64,000 nt of DNA, taken from positions 631,235 through 695,234 of the forward strand of contig CP038119.1 of assembly GCA_004519485.1 (NCBI GenBank), read 5' to 3'. This document shows, piece after piece, positions 48,716-60,844 of the stretch. The notes beneath the pieces were generated by a model, which did no database searches, was not told where the DNA came from, and was given only the letters and a program-made list of their open reading frames with translations. This DNA comes from Nannochloropsis oceanica. Lineage: Eukaryota > Sar > Eustigmatophyceae > Eustigmatales > Monodopsidaceae. How positions within the stretch are numbered: the stretch's first letter is position 1; every line of letters begins with the position of its first letter. Position numbers and translations under genes: made by a program.

Positions 48716-49358
48716 AAGGGCGAGTCCGGCAGGTAGAAATATGTTTTTGATAAAAGTGGAGCCTGTATGATTGTGGAGCAGATGAAACAAATGATAGCCT
48801 TTAGTTTTAGGAATGTTGTGATAGTACTTTTCACCGGCGTCCTAGTTGCAATTTTCTTAATAGCATCTGTACTTGTGATATTTCTCGGAGCAGTAGCTCC
48901 TTCCTCCTTGGTGGAAACGTGTGGGTCGTAGCCTAGGCTATTATGGCCAAAATCGTAATATGCAACCCGCTGGCTACACCTTATTGTTGTAGTGTGGTTT
49001 CTGTCGGGCCAGACTCAACTTTGCTGAATACGTGCCCGGGCAATGCCGTAGTCTCACTAGAAAACAGCCGGACAGGCGTCGTTCAATTGTCTGCCATCCT
49101 TGTGCTTGAAAAATGAGTCGCTCTCTTCGCGTTTCCTTCAAAAGACCGTCCGACGCTGCTTTGACACTCTCTTCAGACGAGATGCGGGGACATTCAGGAG
49201 GCCGCCGCCTTACGCGCCCGAAGAAGATTGGCGAGCCCTCTTCTTCCATGAGTCGCAACTGGCCCCTAAATGACACTTGCACACGGATCCCGACAAATTG
49301 TTTTTCTCCACCAATATCTAGCTCCCTGTAACAGACGTCTAGACGGCGGGGCAGCACG
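48716..49358. other. Intergenic region
   Basis: 643 bp between the FAS1-LHC stop and the LAMTOR2-like start. No gene seen. Confidence 0.6.
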
Positions 49359-49962
49359 ATGATCCGGGCGCTAGCGGTACGTCGCTTTCTCCTCCTCTCC
49401 ATTTCCTATGATTTTGATCATCACAACAGATACACATGCCTTATCCACACCTTTTTCGTCCTCCTTTACGCCCCAGCTCCATGAAATTCTGGCGGGACGC
49501 CTAGGCGGAAACATTAGGGCCGCCCAAGTGTACAATCACGACGGAGCCTTGCTCGGTGCCGCTGCCCTCCCTTCCCCCCCTCCCCCTGGTGCGCCCCTCC
49601 CTTCCTCTGTCGATGCTTGCGGCCCACCCTCCCGCGCCGCCGTGCTTGAAGCACAAACTACAGCGGCCATTACCTCCCACATATGGAGCACATATGAAGG
49701 GGTCGGTCATTTGACCGCTGAGCAACCAGACGAAGGAGGAGGAAGGGGAGGAGGGCGAGAGGGAAGGCGGGAAGGTAGGGTCCTCGAGACGCTGATCCTG
49801 GAGCTAGAGCACGCCCGGTTGGTGGTAGTGCCGGCAGGGCCAAGGTATTTGGTGTGTTTGATCGGTTCAGAAAAAGCGGAGGTAGGTATGTTGATGGCCA
49901 AGGCGCAGGCATTGGGCTCTTTTTTGAGGGAGGAATTAGGTCAGGTCCAGGTGGAGGGGTAA
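49359..49962 (+). CDS. LAMTOR2: LAMTOR2-like Ragulator subunit (roadblock/LC7 fold)
   Basis: Roadblock-type subunit of Ragulator, which anchors Rag GTPases and TORC1 signalling on late endosomes or lysosomes. An 18-nt first exon (49359-49376, MIRALA) joins in phase to 49477-49962, giving 167 residues. The start aligns with the human MLRPKALTQVL. VYNHDGALLGAAA is the first strand pair, AAITSHIWSTYEGVG is the central helix, ARLVVVPAGPRYLVCLIG are the later strands, and GMLMAKAQALGSFLREEL is the C-terminal helix; all match LAMTOR2 in order. Two inserts lengthen it: a Pro-rich loop and a GGA/GGGA-derived Gly/Arg loop ([15 protein letters not shown]). It is convergent with the RMC1 homologue, stop to stop 313 bp. 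Confidence 0.85.
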
Positions 49963-50275
49963 GGATGGGGACAAAGAGGGGGGGAAGGAGGGAAGGAGGA
50001 AGAAGAGGGAAAGGATGTACATAGAAAGGATACGGTGTTTGACAGCTGGAAATAAATGAACGAATAGTAAATAGGGAGTTTAAGTCAACAACAAGTTTCT
50101 TCTTCTTTTTCTTTCATCTCAACCCTTTTCCCTTGGTCTTGTTGATTTGATTGTTATGCGGGACACTTCCCCAATTATCGCCCAGTCATCCAATCTTCTT
50201 GTGCGAGATCCACCCAACATTTTTAATGTGAGATAAATATTACCCCTGTGGACTGACTCCCTCTAGCACACAGCA
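49963..50275. other. Short convergent spacer
   Basis: 313 bp shared by the 3' UTRs of the LAMTOR2-like and RMC1-like genes. Nothing else seen. Confidence 0.6.
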
Positions 50276-53200
50276 TTATCCATCTTCTTCGTTGCTACTA
50301 CGGGCATACCCATAAATCTGCTCTGCCAGCGTGCTAGCCACGGACGGAGGCGAGAAGTGAGAGGTGTCAAAGGGGAAAGCAGGGATAACGTCCACGAAAC
50401 GTTCCTTCTTCTCCTCCCCCTCGCCCTCATTCCTTTCCTCATTCGTCGAGTCGGACGCGGCCTGTGGAATGGGAAATAGCTTCGGCTGAAGAGACCTGGA
50501 GGAAAGGAGGGAGGGAAGGAGGGAGGGGGAGAGGAAGTAAGAATAAATAAATAAAAATTAAGAGCGGGAAATAACGATGAGGACGAAGGCCGCCACGATA
50601 TGAGGTCACGAAGGAAGGAGGAAAGACGAAGGGAAAGAAGAAGATGTCTATATTCTCTCTGTATATATTTTCGTAGCTCCTCCTCTGATAATTTTTGTGC
50701 GCGAGATCGATTTTTTTACGAAATTGGCGCTTACCGGAGCCACTCGTGCAGGAGGTAGCAAATGGCGGCGCGATGCGAGGCGGCAGCCGTGGGCATGGAG
50801 GAGGGAGGGAAGGATGGAGTGGATGAAACGGCGGAGGTAGGGGACGAGGAGAGTTCGCGTAGACGGATATTGGTGGCGTTGACCAGGGCCTGTATTAGAG
50901 GTCCCTGGGAGAGGAGAATAGGTGAAGGTAGAAGCAACTGCGTGAGATATCCCAGACACAAGAATTAGGCCCCAAAAAAATGCGCGAGGGGAACGACCGG
51001 CACAGAGGGGAAGACAAAGAGGGGCAGGAAATTTCGACGAGGGCGTATATATGCTGCATATTTTATTATATAAAAATAGACATACCTCCGCGAGTAAAGG
51101 AAAAGGTGATGCCATTGTACTCCTGCTCTTGACTTCTTGTGACATGGTCCGAAGGGTCCTTAAGGCTTCGACCAGCCGACCCTCCTGGAGAGGGCGGGGA
51201 GGGAGGGGGTTATGTAAGCCACGACGAATAACAGTGTTTGGTTAAATGAAACAATTACTACGAGTAGCTGTCGGACAAGGGAAAAGAGAACAGGGAAAAG
51301 AAGCGGGGAGGGGAGGTTGGAAAATGCAGGCAGACCGTACCTGGAGCAGCTGCAGCACGAGTAGATCCATCCGCCGCAGACGGAAAAGCATGTCCCGGAC
51401 GAGTTGTCTAAGCTCCTTTGTCTCGTATATCAATTCTTCGGTCTTCCTTCCTTCTCCCTCTTGGGCCAGAAACGCGAGAAGCAGGTTGACTACTTCATGG
51501 GAGTCCACCGCTCCCTGTTAATATGAATGATCAATCGGGCAGCCGGGGGCAGGCGGTGTTGATTGAAGTGCGGAGAGGGAGGAAAGAGGAAAGGAAGGGT
51601 GGAATAGAAGGCTCAGACAAGGTAGGGAGGAAGGAGTTGACAAGCGCACAAGGCGGGCGAGAAAAAGAAAAGGGAGGAAAAGGATGCAAGGCACGCAAAG
51701 GAGGGAAGCAGGTTAATAGGAGGAGAAAGAGGAGGAGATGAAGGAGGGAGAGGAGAAGGAGGAGGAGGAGGTTGAGAAAGAGAAGGAGGAGGAGAAGGAG
51801 GAGGAGGAGGAGGAGGAGGAGGAGGAGGAGGAGGAGGAGGAGAAGGAGGAGGAGGAGGAGGAGGAGGAGAAGGGGGGATGGGCAGACACGCCCGCAAGCC
51901 TTCCTTACCTGCTGTGTGCGCAAAAAGCTGACGACGCGGTCGATTCGTTGCTGGAGTGTGGGCGGGGGGAAAGGCATAAAAAAATTGTGAGTGGCCGCAA
52001 TAGTCATGGGGTTGCCAGAGGGCATACGAAAGGTATGATATGAGTGGTGGCGATGATGGTGGCAAAATATTAAGGGGGCGCAGGGTCCTCTCTCTGCATC
52101 CAATCCCCCCCTTTTATACTGTCTTCTCCCATCGAGCCCTCTCCTGTCTCTCATCTCCCTCTTTGAAAGAAAGAAAGCGAGCTTTACCAGGTGAAAGAGC
52201 AGGCGCAAGACGAGGACGACCAGTGCCGGAGGGACAACATTTGTAGCTTTGTCTCTCGCTTCTCCTCCGCCTTGAAAAGAATGGAGGGACGGAGGGAGGG
52301 AGGGAGGCACGGCGGTCTGCAGCAGGCCGATATGGTGGAGGATTACGTGGGAAAGGTAGACCAGGGAGGGTGCAGACGTGGATCGGGGGGAGGAAAGGGG
52401 GGAAAGGGCTGTCGTGACAAGGGGTAGAAAAATCTGTTGTAGAAGGTCAGTCGTGAGCAACTCACATTTGACGGAATCCTCTGCTCCTAATAATATATAT
52501 TACCAAACCATCTCCCCGTGATCTAATATGATACAATTACCCCCTCTTATATAATACGTGACCTCACTCTCCTCCTAATCAAGTTTATAACCCTCTCTCC
52601 CCCTAATATAACATCTTCCCTTCTGATATTATGTATCTTCCTCTCCCTCCTCCCTGGCCTTCTTCCCCTCTCTTTCACTCCCTCTGTACCTGACGGAGTA
52701 GTTCCTCTTCCCCTATACAAATGTCTCCTTCAGGCGCCAGCCGACAAATTTCCTTCTCTCCTTCCCTCCCCCCCATCTTCGGTCCCTCCCTCCCTCCACC
52801 GTCGCTGCCATACGCAGACCGAGAGAGAGGGGGGGGGGCAGCAAGGGAGGAAGAAAGACAGAGACGCATCATGGTCGAAACGTCATCAAAGTCCAGGGGG
52901 AGACGGAGGGAGGGGAGGAGGGAGGGCGGGCGGGAGGGCGAGAAAAGAGGAAGACTTTCGGCGATGCGACGGTAGTATTCGTGGAGAAGGACGGCATGGG
53001 CCAGTGTGCCTGCTTTTCCCACAAGACGGATCGGATCAAGAATCAAGGGGAAGAGGAGAAGAGGGAGTGACGAAGAGGGGGTGATGAGTGCGGAAGGGAA
53101 AGAGCATACATACACACACATATACACAAACATGTATATATACACACATATATATATGCATATAAACTCTTGCCTGTGTCATTTTCCACCAGCCTTGCTG

Positions 53201-56200
53201 TTTCCTCCCCCGTATTTGATGAAGGTCGCACAAGGGAGGGGTAGACACGACCGCGGCGGAGGAGGAAAGGAAAGAGCGAAGGCACCTGGAAAGGAAGAGG
53301 AAGTGCATGTGGGTGGAGAAACAGCAATGGCACACATAAGGGCGAGTGGGGTGAGTAAGAGGGAAGAGCTGAAGATGGTTAGAAAGAACATGGCACAAAC
53401 AATCATCAACATCCTGCATTCAAACCCTCCCCCTAAACACACACGAACACACCCGTGAAGCCCCTCCTCGATTCTCCCCTTTCAGTCAACAGTGTATACT
53501 TGCCTTTGTTCGACTGGCTGCAACTGCTTTCAGGTTGATGCGAAGCCGCCACAGTCGGATCCCTACTTCCCTTCCTCCTCGTCCTCCTCCTCCACCTTGT
53601 CCTCCTCCTCCTCCTCTTTGTCCTCCTCCTCCATTTTGTCCTCCTTCTTCCTCTATCCCCTGCAGCCCCCTCTCTCCTTCCCTCCCTCCTCCTCCCCCCA
53701 TATGCAGCATCCACCCGCCATCCGCGGACGGGAAAATGCAATGCCTGAAGAGGAAGGAAAGAGGGAGGGTTGAGGGTTAATTCCATCACCGCCACTACAG
53801 AGCGAGGGTTGAGGTTATATTCCATCATCGCCACTACAGAGGAAATTTTGAGGGTTAATTCCATCACCGCCACTACGGAGGGTGAGTCGAGGGTTGGAAT
53901 TCAATACCCATACTCAATACACAACCCAAGCCCATCGAGTTAAGGCAAAGGAAGAAATGAATGGAGGGAAACCGTGGTGGAAAGGAGTGGGGGAGGGAGG
54001 CTATGAAAGACCATCGAGAAAAGGGAAGAAAAGGAAAAAATGGAGGGAGAGGACGGAAAGGATGGAAAGGAAGAGAAGAAGGGAATGAGGGAAAAGAGGG
54101 ATGAAGGGAGGGAGGGGGGGAAGAGAAGAGTTACCGAGGATCGTAGAAGTCTTCAATAGGAGGACAAGCAGAGGTGCCTTCAAATTCGCCCTCCTTCCCT
54201 CCCTCAGACGGGGGGGAGGGGGCAAACGCCAAAGGGCCGCCACCACAAAAAGGATCTCCGGGCGAGGAGGAGGGCGAGGGGGAAGGAGGGGAGGAGAGGA
54301 TGTCGTAGACCATGGTTACCTGAGGCGGGCATTGGAGCGAGAACCAGCGAGTGAGGGACGGAGTGAGTGAGGGAGGGATCCGAGTCCTTCTTTGTTCAGA
54401 GATTCCTTTGCGCTCTCCTTACCCTCGTTCCCTTGCCTCTTTTTCCTCCCTCCATCCCTCCCTCCCTACCTTCCCCTCTACGCTGTGCAGCAGCAGGAGG
54501 TTGTCAAGGGCATGAAGGCGGACAGGCCCGCCGGGTAGGAAGTAGGAGTAGGTACGAAAGAGGGAGACCTGGGCGGGGAGGGAGGAATGGGGGGAGGGAA
54601 AAAGAGGAGGTCATGGCATTTACTCATGAGAGGATACATGATTAACCTGGAGGAAACGCACTTTCAAACCCGCCTGCCCTCCCTCCCTCCCTCCCTCTCT
54701 CCCTCCCTCCCGACCTGCTCCTTCTCTAATAGAAAGAGAGCGAGGGACCCCGCGGTCGTGTCGACGACAGCGGCGAACATGGCACCGTACAGCCGGTGGA
54801 GGGAAATGTCCAGGGGATTGAGGGAGGAGGAGGAAGAGGGGGAGGAAGAGGGGGAGGAAGAGGAGGAGGGTGGGGGAAGAAGATCGAACCTGAAGGGAAT
54901 GGAAGGAGGGAAGGAGGGGAGGAGGGAGGGAAGGAGGGAGGGAAGGAAGGAAGGAAGGAAGGAAGGAGGAAGTATTATATGCTATAATCATATGCCATCG
55001 TCGACTCGCAGCTTTCAGCCAGCCAGCCAGCCCTCCCTCCCTCCTTCTCACCGTGGCAGCCGGTCGGGCGGAGGCAGCTCGAACTTTGGCATGGAGGCTC
55101 TACTGTCGTACCTGTGGACCCCAGAGAGGGAGGGAGGGAGGGAGGGAGGGAGGGAGGATCCCGGAAGGTTGGGGAGGGCATAGGAGGGTGAGGGAGGGAG
55201 GGAGGGAGGGAGATAAAGAAGGTAATGGAAGGTGAGGGAGGGATAGACAGAGGGAGGGAGGATATGGGGGGGGCAGACGGAGGGAGGAAGGGAGGGAAGG
55301 AGGGAGGGAGGGAGGGAGGGAGGGAGGGTACCGAAGGAAGTAGCCTTTGAGCTCCCTCCCGCGAGGACCAGTGGCCAGGAGGAGGAGGCGGGAGGCCGGG
55401 TGGTAGAGGAAGAAGCGTGTGTCGGGGTGGGGAAAAGCCCGAGAGAGTCGGCATTGCTGACGCTTCAGGGAGACCTGAGGACGGGAGGGAGGGAGGGAGG
55501 GAGGGAGGACGGGAGAGGTTTAAAAAAACACGAAAGTCTGAAACAATCCATCCGATTCCATTGTGTCCTCTCCCACCCTCCCGCCCTCCCGCCCTCCCGC
55601 CCTCTCTGGCGCCCGCCCTCCTGCCCTCTCTGGCGCCCGCCCTCCCTACCTTGTACATATCCAAGCCTCTCTCTGTTAATATCAGAAGGTCCTGAGAGTT
55701 CCCGCCGTGGTCGCTCCAGATAAGGCCTGTAGGGAGGGAGGGACGGAGGGAGGGACGGAGGGAGGGACGGAGGGAGGGACGGAGGGAGGGAGGGAAGAAG
55801 AATTAGGGGTGGGAAGAGACAAGGAGAGTCGAGAAAGGGGAAATCGGACTGGTGTAGGAAAAGCATTAAGTGTACTTACCACCAGGAAGGATGGAGCAGG
55901 GCACGTCTCCCTTCCCCCCTTCCAGCCTTTTACCCCTCCCTACTTCAGCGGGGGCAAGGAGGGAGGGAGGGGGGGAGGCGGCGATGCTGCCGCCGTGCCG
56001 GGTGTCGATCCACCATTCCCGCCCGCTGTGGTGGATGTCAATGACCTAGGGACGGGCGGATGGAGAGAGGGGGGGAGAGAAGGGAGCCCCGGTGAGAACA
56101 AGTTCGCAGATAACGTGCAAGAACATTTCCTTCCTTCCCGCCCATCAGATCTCCCCTCCCTCCCTCCCTCCCTCCCTCCTTCCTGACCTCCACCCAGTAA

Positions 56201-56873
56201 CGGTTCCGCTGGATGGCGAGCAATGTCTGGTCCAGGGAAAAGACAGCCAGCAAGCAATCGCGCTCGCTGCTGTCGTAATAAAGGGCTGAGGGGAGGTAAA
56301 GGAGGACGGAGGGAGGGAGGGAGGGAGGGAGGGAGGGTTTAAAGATATGCTTCGAGCCAGCCGTCTGGGTGTTGAGGACTACATGTGACAGATCACGGGG
56401 CATCTGGAGCATCTACACACCCGTGCTCACATGCAGCCTTCGATACTCCGCCATGTATATACATATGCACACAAACAGAGCCCCACAGGCCCACACTTCG
56501 CAGTCATCAACAACCACATCCACATCATCATCGGCATTCTCCCCCCCCCCCCCCCTCCTTATACGTACGCTGCGAAGGCTTTTCGGCCTGAAGCGGCAAA
56601 ATTCGGTACATTTGCCCTTTGAGGATAAGGAAGTGGTCTTGCGCGGCATCATACCAGAACTGCAGGGCGACAGGAGGAGAGGGGGGAAGGGAGGAAAAGG
56701 AGGGAGTGAGGGGGTGGTTGAACGGTCCTAAGCGCATGCAAGCTCGGTCATCCCTCTGACAGCTCCCCTCCCCATCCTCACCGCTGCCTTACCTGGTCAT
56801 ATTCCCGTAAAGGCAACGGATGGGGCGGGTCCACGAGCTCAAGGAAGTGATGATGGAGGGGAGGTGAAGACAT
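50276..56873 (-). CDS. RMC1: RMC1/Mic1 homologue (regulator of MON1-CCZ1)
   Basis: Homologue of the Mic1-domain protein that works with Mon1-Ccz1 to activate Rab7 on late endosomes. Nineteen exons (-): 56793-56873, 56569-56659, 56188-56285, 55880-56045, 55650-55726, 55332-55474, 55052-55111, 54715-54889, 54470-54568, 54135-54319, 53504-53744, 53174-53285, 52690-53009, 52188-52433, 51909-51950, 51341-51514, 51086-51184, 50735-50904 and 50276-50495, 932 residues, all phases closed. Matches to the human protein include FSLDQTLLAIQRNRYWVE, LLILTERGLDMYK, ASMPKFELPPP, HRLYGAMFAAVV, CLHALDNLLLLHSVEG (human VVDNLVVVHH), GIRLWRLRINLKAV, HAVLLHEYYRRIAESL and EALRTLRTM. The C-terminal Mic1 region is split over the last six exons. 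The protein is longer than human because of Ser/Pro and Gly inserts. Two introns (after 53504 and 53174) start with GC rather than GT. The middle exons (53174-53744) are the least certain. Confidence 0.82.
51749..51872. repeat. (AGG)n/(AGA) purine array
   Basis: About 120 bp of AGG units with AGA interruptions on the plus strand, inside an intron of the minus-strand RMC1 homologue, where it reads (CCT)n before or between splice sites. Confidence 0.9.
53767..53883. repeat. Three-copy ~39-bp minisatellite
   Basis: Three direct units share TTCCATCACCGCCACTAC, with a partial fourth at its right. They lie in the intron before the exon at 53504-53744 of the RMC1 homologue. Confidence 0.8.
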
Positions 56874-59025
56874 GCTCTTTGACGGGCCTTGCTTTCATGC
56901 CCCAGCTCCTGTCGTTGGTCGTGTGTGGGCTGGTTCTACTTTTTAAGAATATACGGGAAGGGTCGTGTGTCAATTTATGGAAGGGAAGTGGACATCACTA
57001 TCACACGCGGCGGCATCCTTTTCAGCGAGCCGTGATGAGGGTCTCGTCATCTATGATTGCCATGGGGCGGCTTTGAACTTTTGAACAAACAAGAGCGTAT
57101 AACGGCTTAAATTCATAACCAAATCGCTTTCAAAGGCTTACGATTTGGCCTGGATGTCATCATCAAATTTGCTGTCCCTGCTAAGCCATTCTCATAAACA
57201 CACAATGGATATTTTGCACACATTACAGGTCCCACATGTCATGCCTGGTCATGAAAGGAAACGTGGACGTGAAGCCATGAAGCACAGCTCATTGTGACAG
57301 CCGAGTATCGGTGCGACAGTTGTGATGGTATCTGTACTCATCCCCCGTCATCGGCACGGCAATTGTGGGTGAAGAGGCCTTTGTGATGTCCAAGGGCAGC
57401 TTCAATAGCTCGCTTGCAACAGACAAGTCCAGCAATTTGACAACTGCCATTTCCCAAGGGGCTTACCCAGCAACGTTGGCCAACATTCAACCCGATAAAG
57501 AGAATCATAACATATGTGGCAGGGGTGGCTGATAAGAGCATGATTGTCAAGAATTGCCAATTCGTATGAAAGGAAGGCTAATTTAATGAAGGCTACCAAA
57601 AATGGATCCCGCCACAGAAGGCGACAGGGGAAAGTGAGACGGGTGTAGTGGCAGTTTTGCGTTCGGATAAGATAATCTTTTTTGTATAGATTGCTCAAAT
57701 TGTAATTCGCGGATGAAAGTTGATTACTCCAGTGACAAGCTCATCGACCTTTCTCTGAGTACATTGCCGTAGGGTTTGCACGGGATCGTGAATTCCAGAC
57801 CAAATAGCTATGTATCTGAGCATGACCATTAGCAGGGATTTGTGCACCTTAGCGGCATACAAGATTTGATTCTGAACATGAAACCGAACAATGTGTGAAC
57901 AATGTCATGGGTTACGAGAATATCCTAAAGCCATTCTGTAAGATCATTTGGTTGTTGATCCCCGCATAAAAGAATGAACCCGGTAAACCCCAGGATCACG
58001 TTAGATCCCGTCAATTGAACGATCGAGTCAAGGAGCGATGCAGTCAGTTGAAGCCTCAAGTCCAATAAGTCGATCTGGGAGGTGTATTTTCCTTCACCTC
58101 TGCATGAAGATGATGTACATCATAAAAGTATTCATTACGATGAGCTTGCAAAGATACTTTTGTTGAGATAAGCCGAGGAGGCGCCAAGACCGACGGACGA
58201 CCAAGGATCAGAAAGCAAGATACAGTACCTTCCTTCTCCTATCTTCCCTGTTTTGTATGAGAAAGGGGAGTAGCCATACTTGCAGGTTCATCGGGCAAAG
58301 GAAAAGAACCTTGCCGACATGATGGCATCCACATCTATCTTAATGTGAGCACCAAAATAAGCCCGCCCCGCATGACAGGGTAGCTGCCGGCATCAGGCCA
58401 CTGGCGTTTTTGCGGGACGATGACGCCATCCCGCTGCAGACAAACCGCTTTGGCTGCCGGTCATCCCGCGCCAACGAGACACTGTTTGCACTATTTCGTC
58501 GGTGATACCTGTCAAGAGAAACATGGGGGTATCTGCGAATGTACCCTTTTTGGCCTCGTAGTTCATGCCCTCCTCCGTGTCATCCGCATTAAACGAGTCG
58601 GGCGTGTGAATTTATTGATTAGCTTAGCGTACAGTCGGCCCTACGACCGAGGTCGTGGTACATGACGATGTGATGATAGGGTTCTCGTCATCAGGATGCA
58701 ATGACGCGAAGGTTAAACTGAGTCACAAGAAGCAGATAATATTAATATAATGTAAATATTGTCGTAGTAGGTGGGTACTTACTTAGGCTGTTGTTTGTCG
58801 TGTCCCTCGCTGCCAGCAGGCGACTTATCCGTTCGGTAAGGTCGACCACAAAAGCCTAAGCCCAGCTATTGGCACTGCAAGGAAAGCCAAAATGAAGAAG
58901 AGAATGAGGAATTAAATCAAGAAGGAAATCATCAAAGCAAGAGCAAAAGTGTTTGGCGCCACATTGCTCCTTTCCATTTTTCTTAATTAGCTCTTCCTCC
59001 CTGTCTCCCTCAGTCCGTCATTCCT
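56874..59025. other. Intergenic region without a supported gene
   Basis: About 2.15 kb of lower-GC sequence free of GGGA tracts. A hydrophobic minus-strand frame near 57402-57698 has no recognisable motif and is broken on both sides. It may be old decayed sequence. The left end holds the RMC1 promoter. Confidence 0.5.
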
Positions 59026-60548
59026 CTATCGATTCTTCTTCGGATTCCCCCCCGACTTCCGTTCCTTCCCATTCTTCGTCCGCCCCGCTTTCCCCACCCC
59101 TCCTTCCCCCCCTTCCTCCTTCCCTCCCTCAGACGGGTCCTCGATTCCCCATGTCTCTGCGACTTGCTGTTGGTTTATTTCGGCCATAATGCGCGGTTGC
59201 TCGTTTCCCAAAAGCTTGGACAAACTACCTTTGAGGCCCATGTTGACCATCAAGAAAAGAAATGTCTAGAAGCAAGGAGAGAGGGGGGTAGGAAAATCGA
59301 GGTGGAGGGAGTCAGAGGGAGCAGCACCAGCAGGAGGGAGGGAGGGAGGACGGGAGGGACAAAGGGCTTACCATACTGCAATCAGTAGGGTCGTCGCCCG
59401 GGAGGCCACGGTGGGAGAGATTCATAACCAACTTCCAGGGTGAGAAAGGCAGCTTGGCTACCACGTGTCCGGTAAAGCTAAAGATGGATGGAAGGAGGGA
59501 GGGGGGGAGGGAAAATACAGATGAAGGGGGGGAGGAAAGGGAGGGAAGGGAGGGGTGAGAAAGGGCGACACCACTCTACCATGTGCGGCCTTTCCGACGA
59601 CGTATGCCTTCTCTATGACACAGGTAAGAAGGAAAAGAGGGAGAAAGAGGTGGAGAAGAGGGGCGAAACGAACCGTCGGTTCAAGAGATAGAATACGGCG
59701 GCGCTGCTGACACCGACTAGCAGGGTCGTCAACATTTGCATCTTTTGCATATCCCGTGCGTTCTCCTTCAGATCTTTTTCGAACCGTTGGCACTTCTTGT
59801 CGCTCTTGTTACTGAGCTCAATGGCAGCGGTATCCTCTTGCTTCTCTTTCTTTTCCTTTTTCAGTTCCTGGCGACGGCGTTCCACTGGCGGGAGGAGGGA
59901 GGGGGAGAGGGAGGGAGGGAGGGAGGGAGGGGAGAGTGAATGTGTGCCGACCCTTTGTCTCCTTCTTGTGTCGTGCGTCCATTTCTCTTTCAAGTCTCGC
60001 CGGGAGAGTTTCATTGAGATGGGGTGGGAGAGTGACGAAGAGAGGATGGCACATCGCTCGAATGGCACATCGCTCGACGATACTCCTCTGTGCCCCCCTT
60101 CTTCCCTCCCCTCCCCCTCACATTCCCGCTTGCCGACCAAAGCTCCTGTTTTTAAATACGTACATGCCTTAGCCGTCTTGATCATGTTCTTCTTGACACG
60201 TTGGTACTCCGGCTTGCTGTAGATGAAATAGTACGACAGGGCTAGCGGGGGGGTGGAGGAAGGAGGGAAAGAGTGAGGATGAGGCAGGCGAATCACTGCT
60301 GCTAGTAGGGTAGGTGATAGGGTAGGGAAAGAAGCAACACTTGACTTCACACTCCCGCCTTCCTTCCTTTCGTTGCGCGTCCTTGTGTGTATGTGCCTGG
60401 TAATATATACGCCCTTCTGTCTCGTCTACTCACCTTCGGTCACGAGCGCGGCACTCACCGCGAACGCCACGAGCCAAAGCGCCTCGATACCGTCCGGCAG
60501 ATTGGGCATTGCCACCACATTGACGGTATTAGTCCCTCCGTCATTCAT
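59026..60548 (-). CDS. TMCO1: TMCO1-type ER membrane protein
   Basis: Member of the TMCO1/EMC3 (Oxa1-superfamily) group, an ER protein tied to multipass translocons and calcium leak. Five exons (-): 60434-60548, 60164-60241, 59674-59884, 59372-59477 and 59026-59265, 249 residues. The first helix is WLVAFAVSAALVTEG; a long coiled coil with ERRRQELKKEKKEKQED and KSDKKCQRFEKDLKENARDM follows, then a second helix (TTLLVGVSSAAVFYLLN). The family signature GHVVAKLPFSPW...LSHRGLPGDDPTDCSM matches human GRVVAKLPFTP...LSHRNLLGDDTTDCSF. The C-terminal tail is extended and basic (KAGRTKNGKERKSGGNPKK), partly from GGGA repeats. The donor of intron 3 is GTTCGT. It is divergent from the CCDC174 homologue. 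Confidence 0.9.
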
Positions 60549-60844
60549 GACTGCTGCCTGTGGGTTATGCGTAGGGTTGTTGTGGTCGGAAGGGAGGGGG
60601 GGCGCATAACGAAAGAGGTGAAGACGGACCGTTGCTGAAGAAAGAGCGATGGCTTTCGTTTGGGATGCGGTGCCCCTTTCTCACAGCGCATGCACTCCCC
60701 CCACACCCACTCCTCTGAGGTACCCACAGACAAAGACACAACCTGGCCTAGCTGCCGTAGCCCGCGCAGCTGCTGTCCAATCCCAGGTGGACCCAGTCCC
60801 CCTCTCCCTCCCCCTGCCTGATCCTCCTCCACACTCAAGTCACC
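60549..60844. promoter_or_regulatory. Divergent promoter region, TMCO1 and CCDC174 genes
   Basis: 296 bp between the two start codons. It must supply both promoters and 5' UTRs. No specific motif seen. Confidence 0.55.

Noticed and set aside
57338-57698. Hydrophobic minus-strand frames resembling a membrane protein
   Set aside because: Short, broken on both sides and no recognisable family; left as unassigned, possibly decayed sequence.
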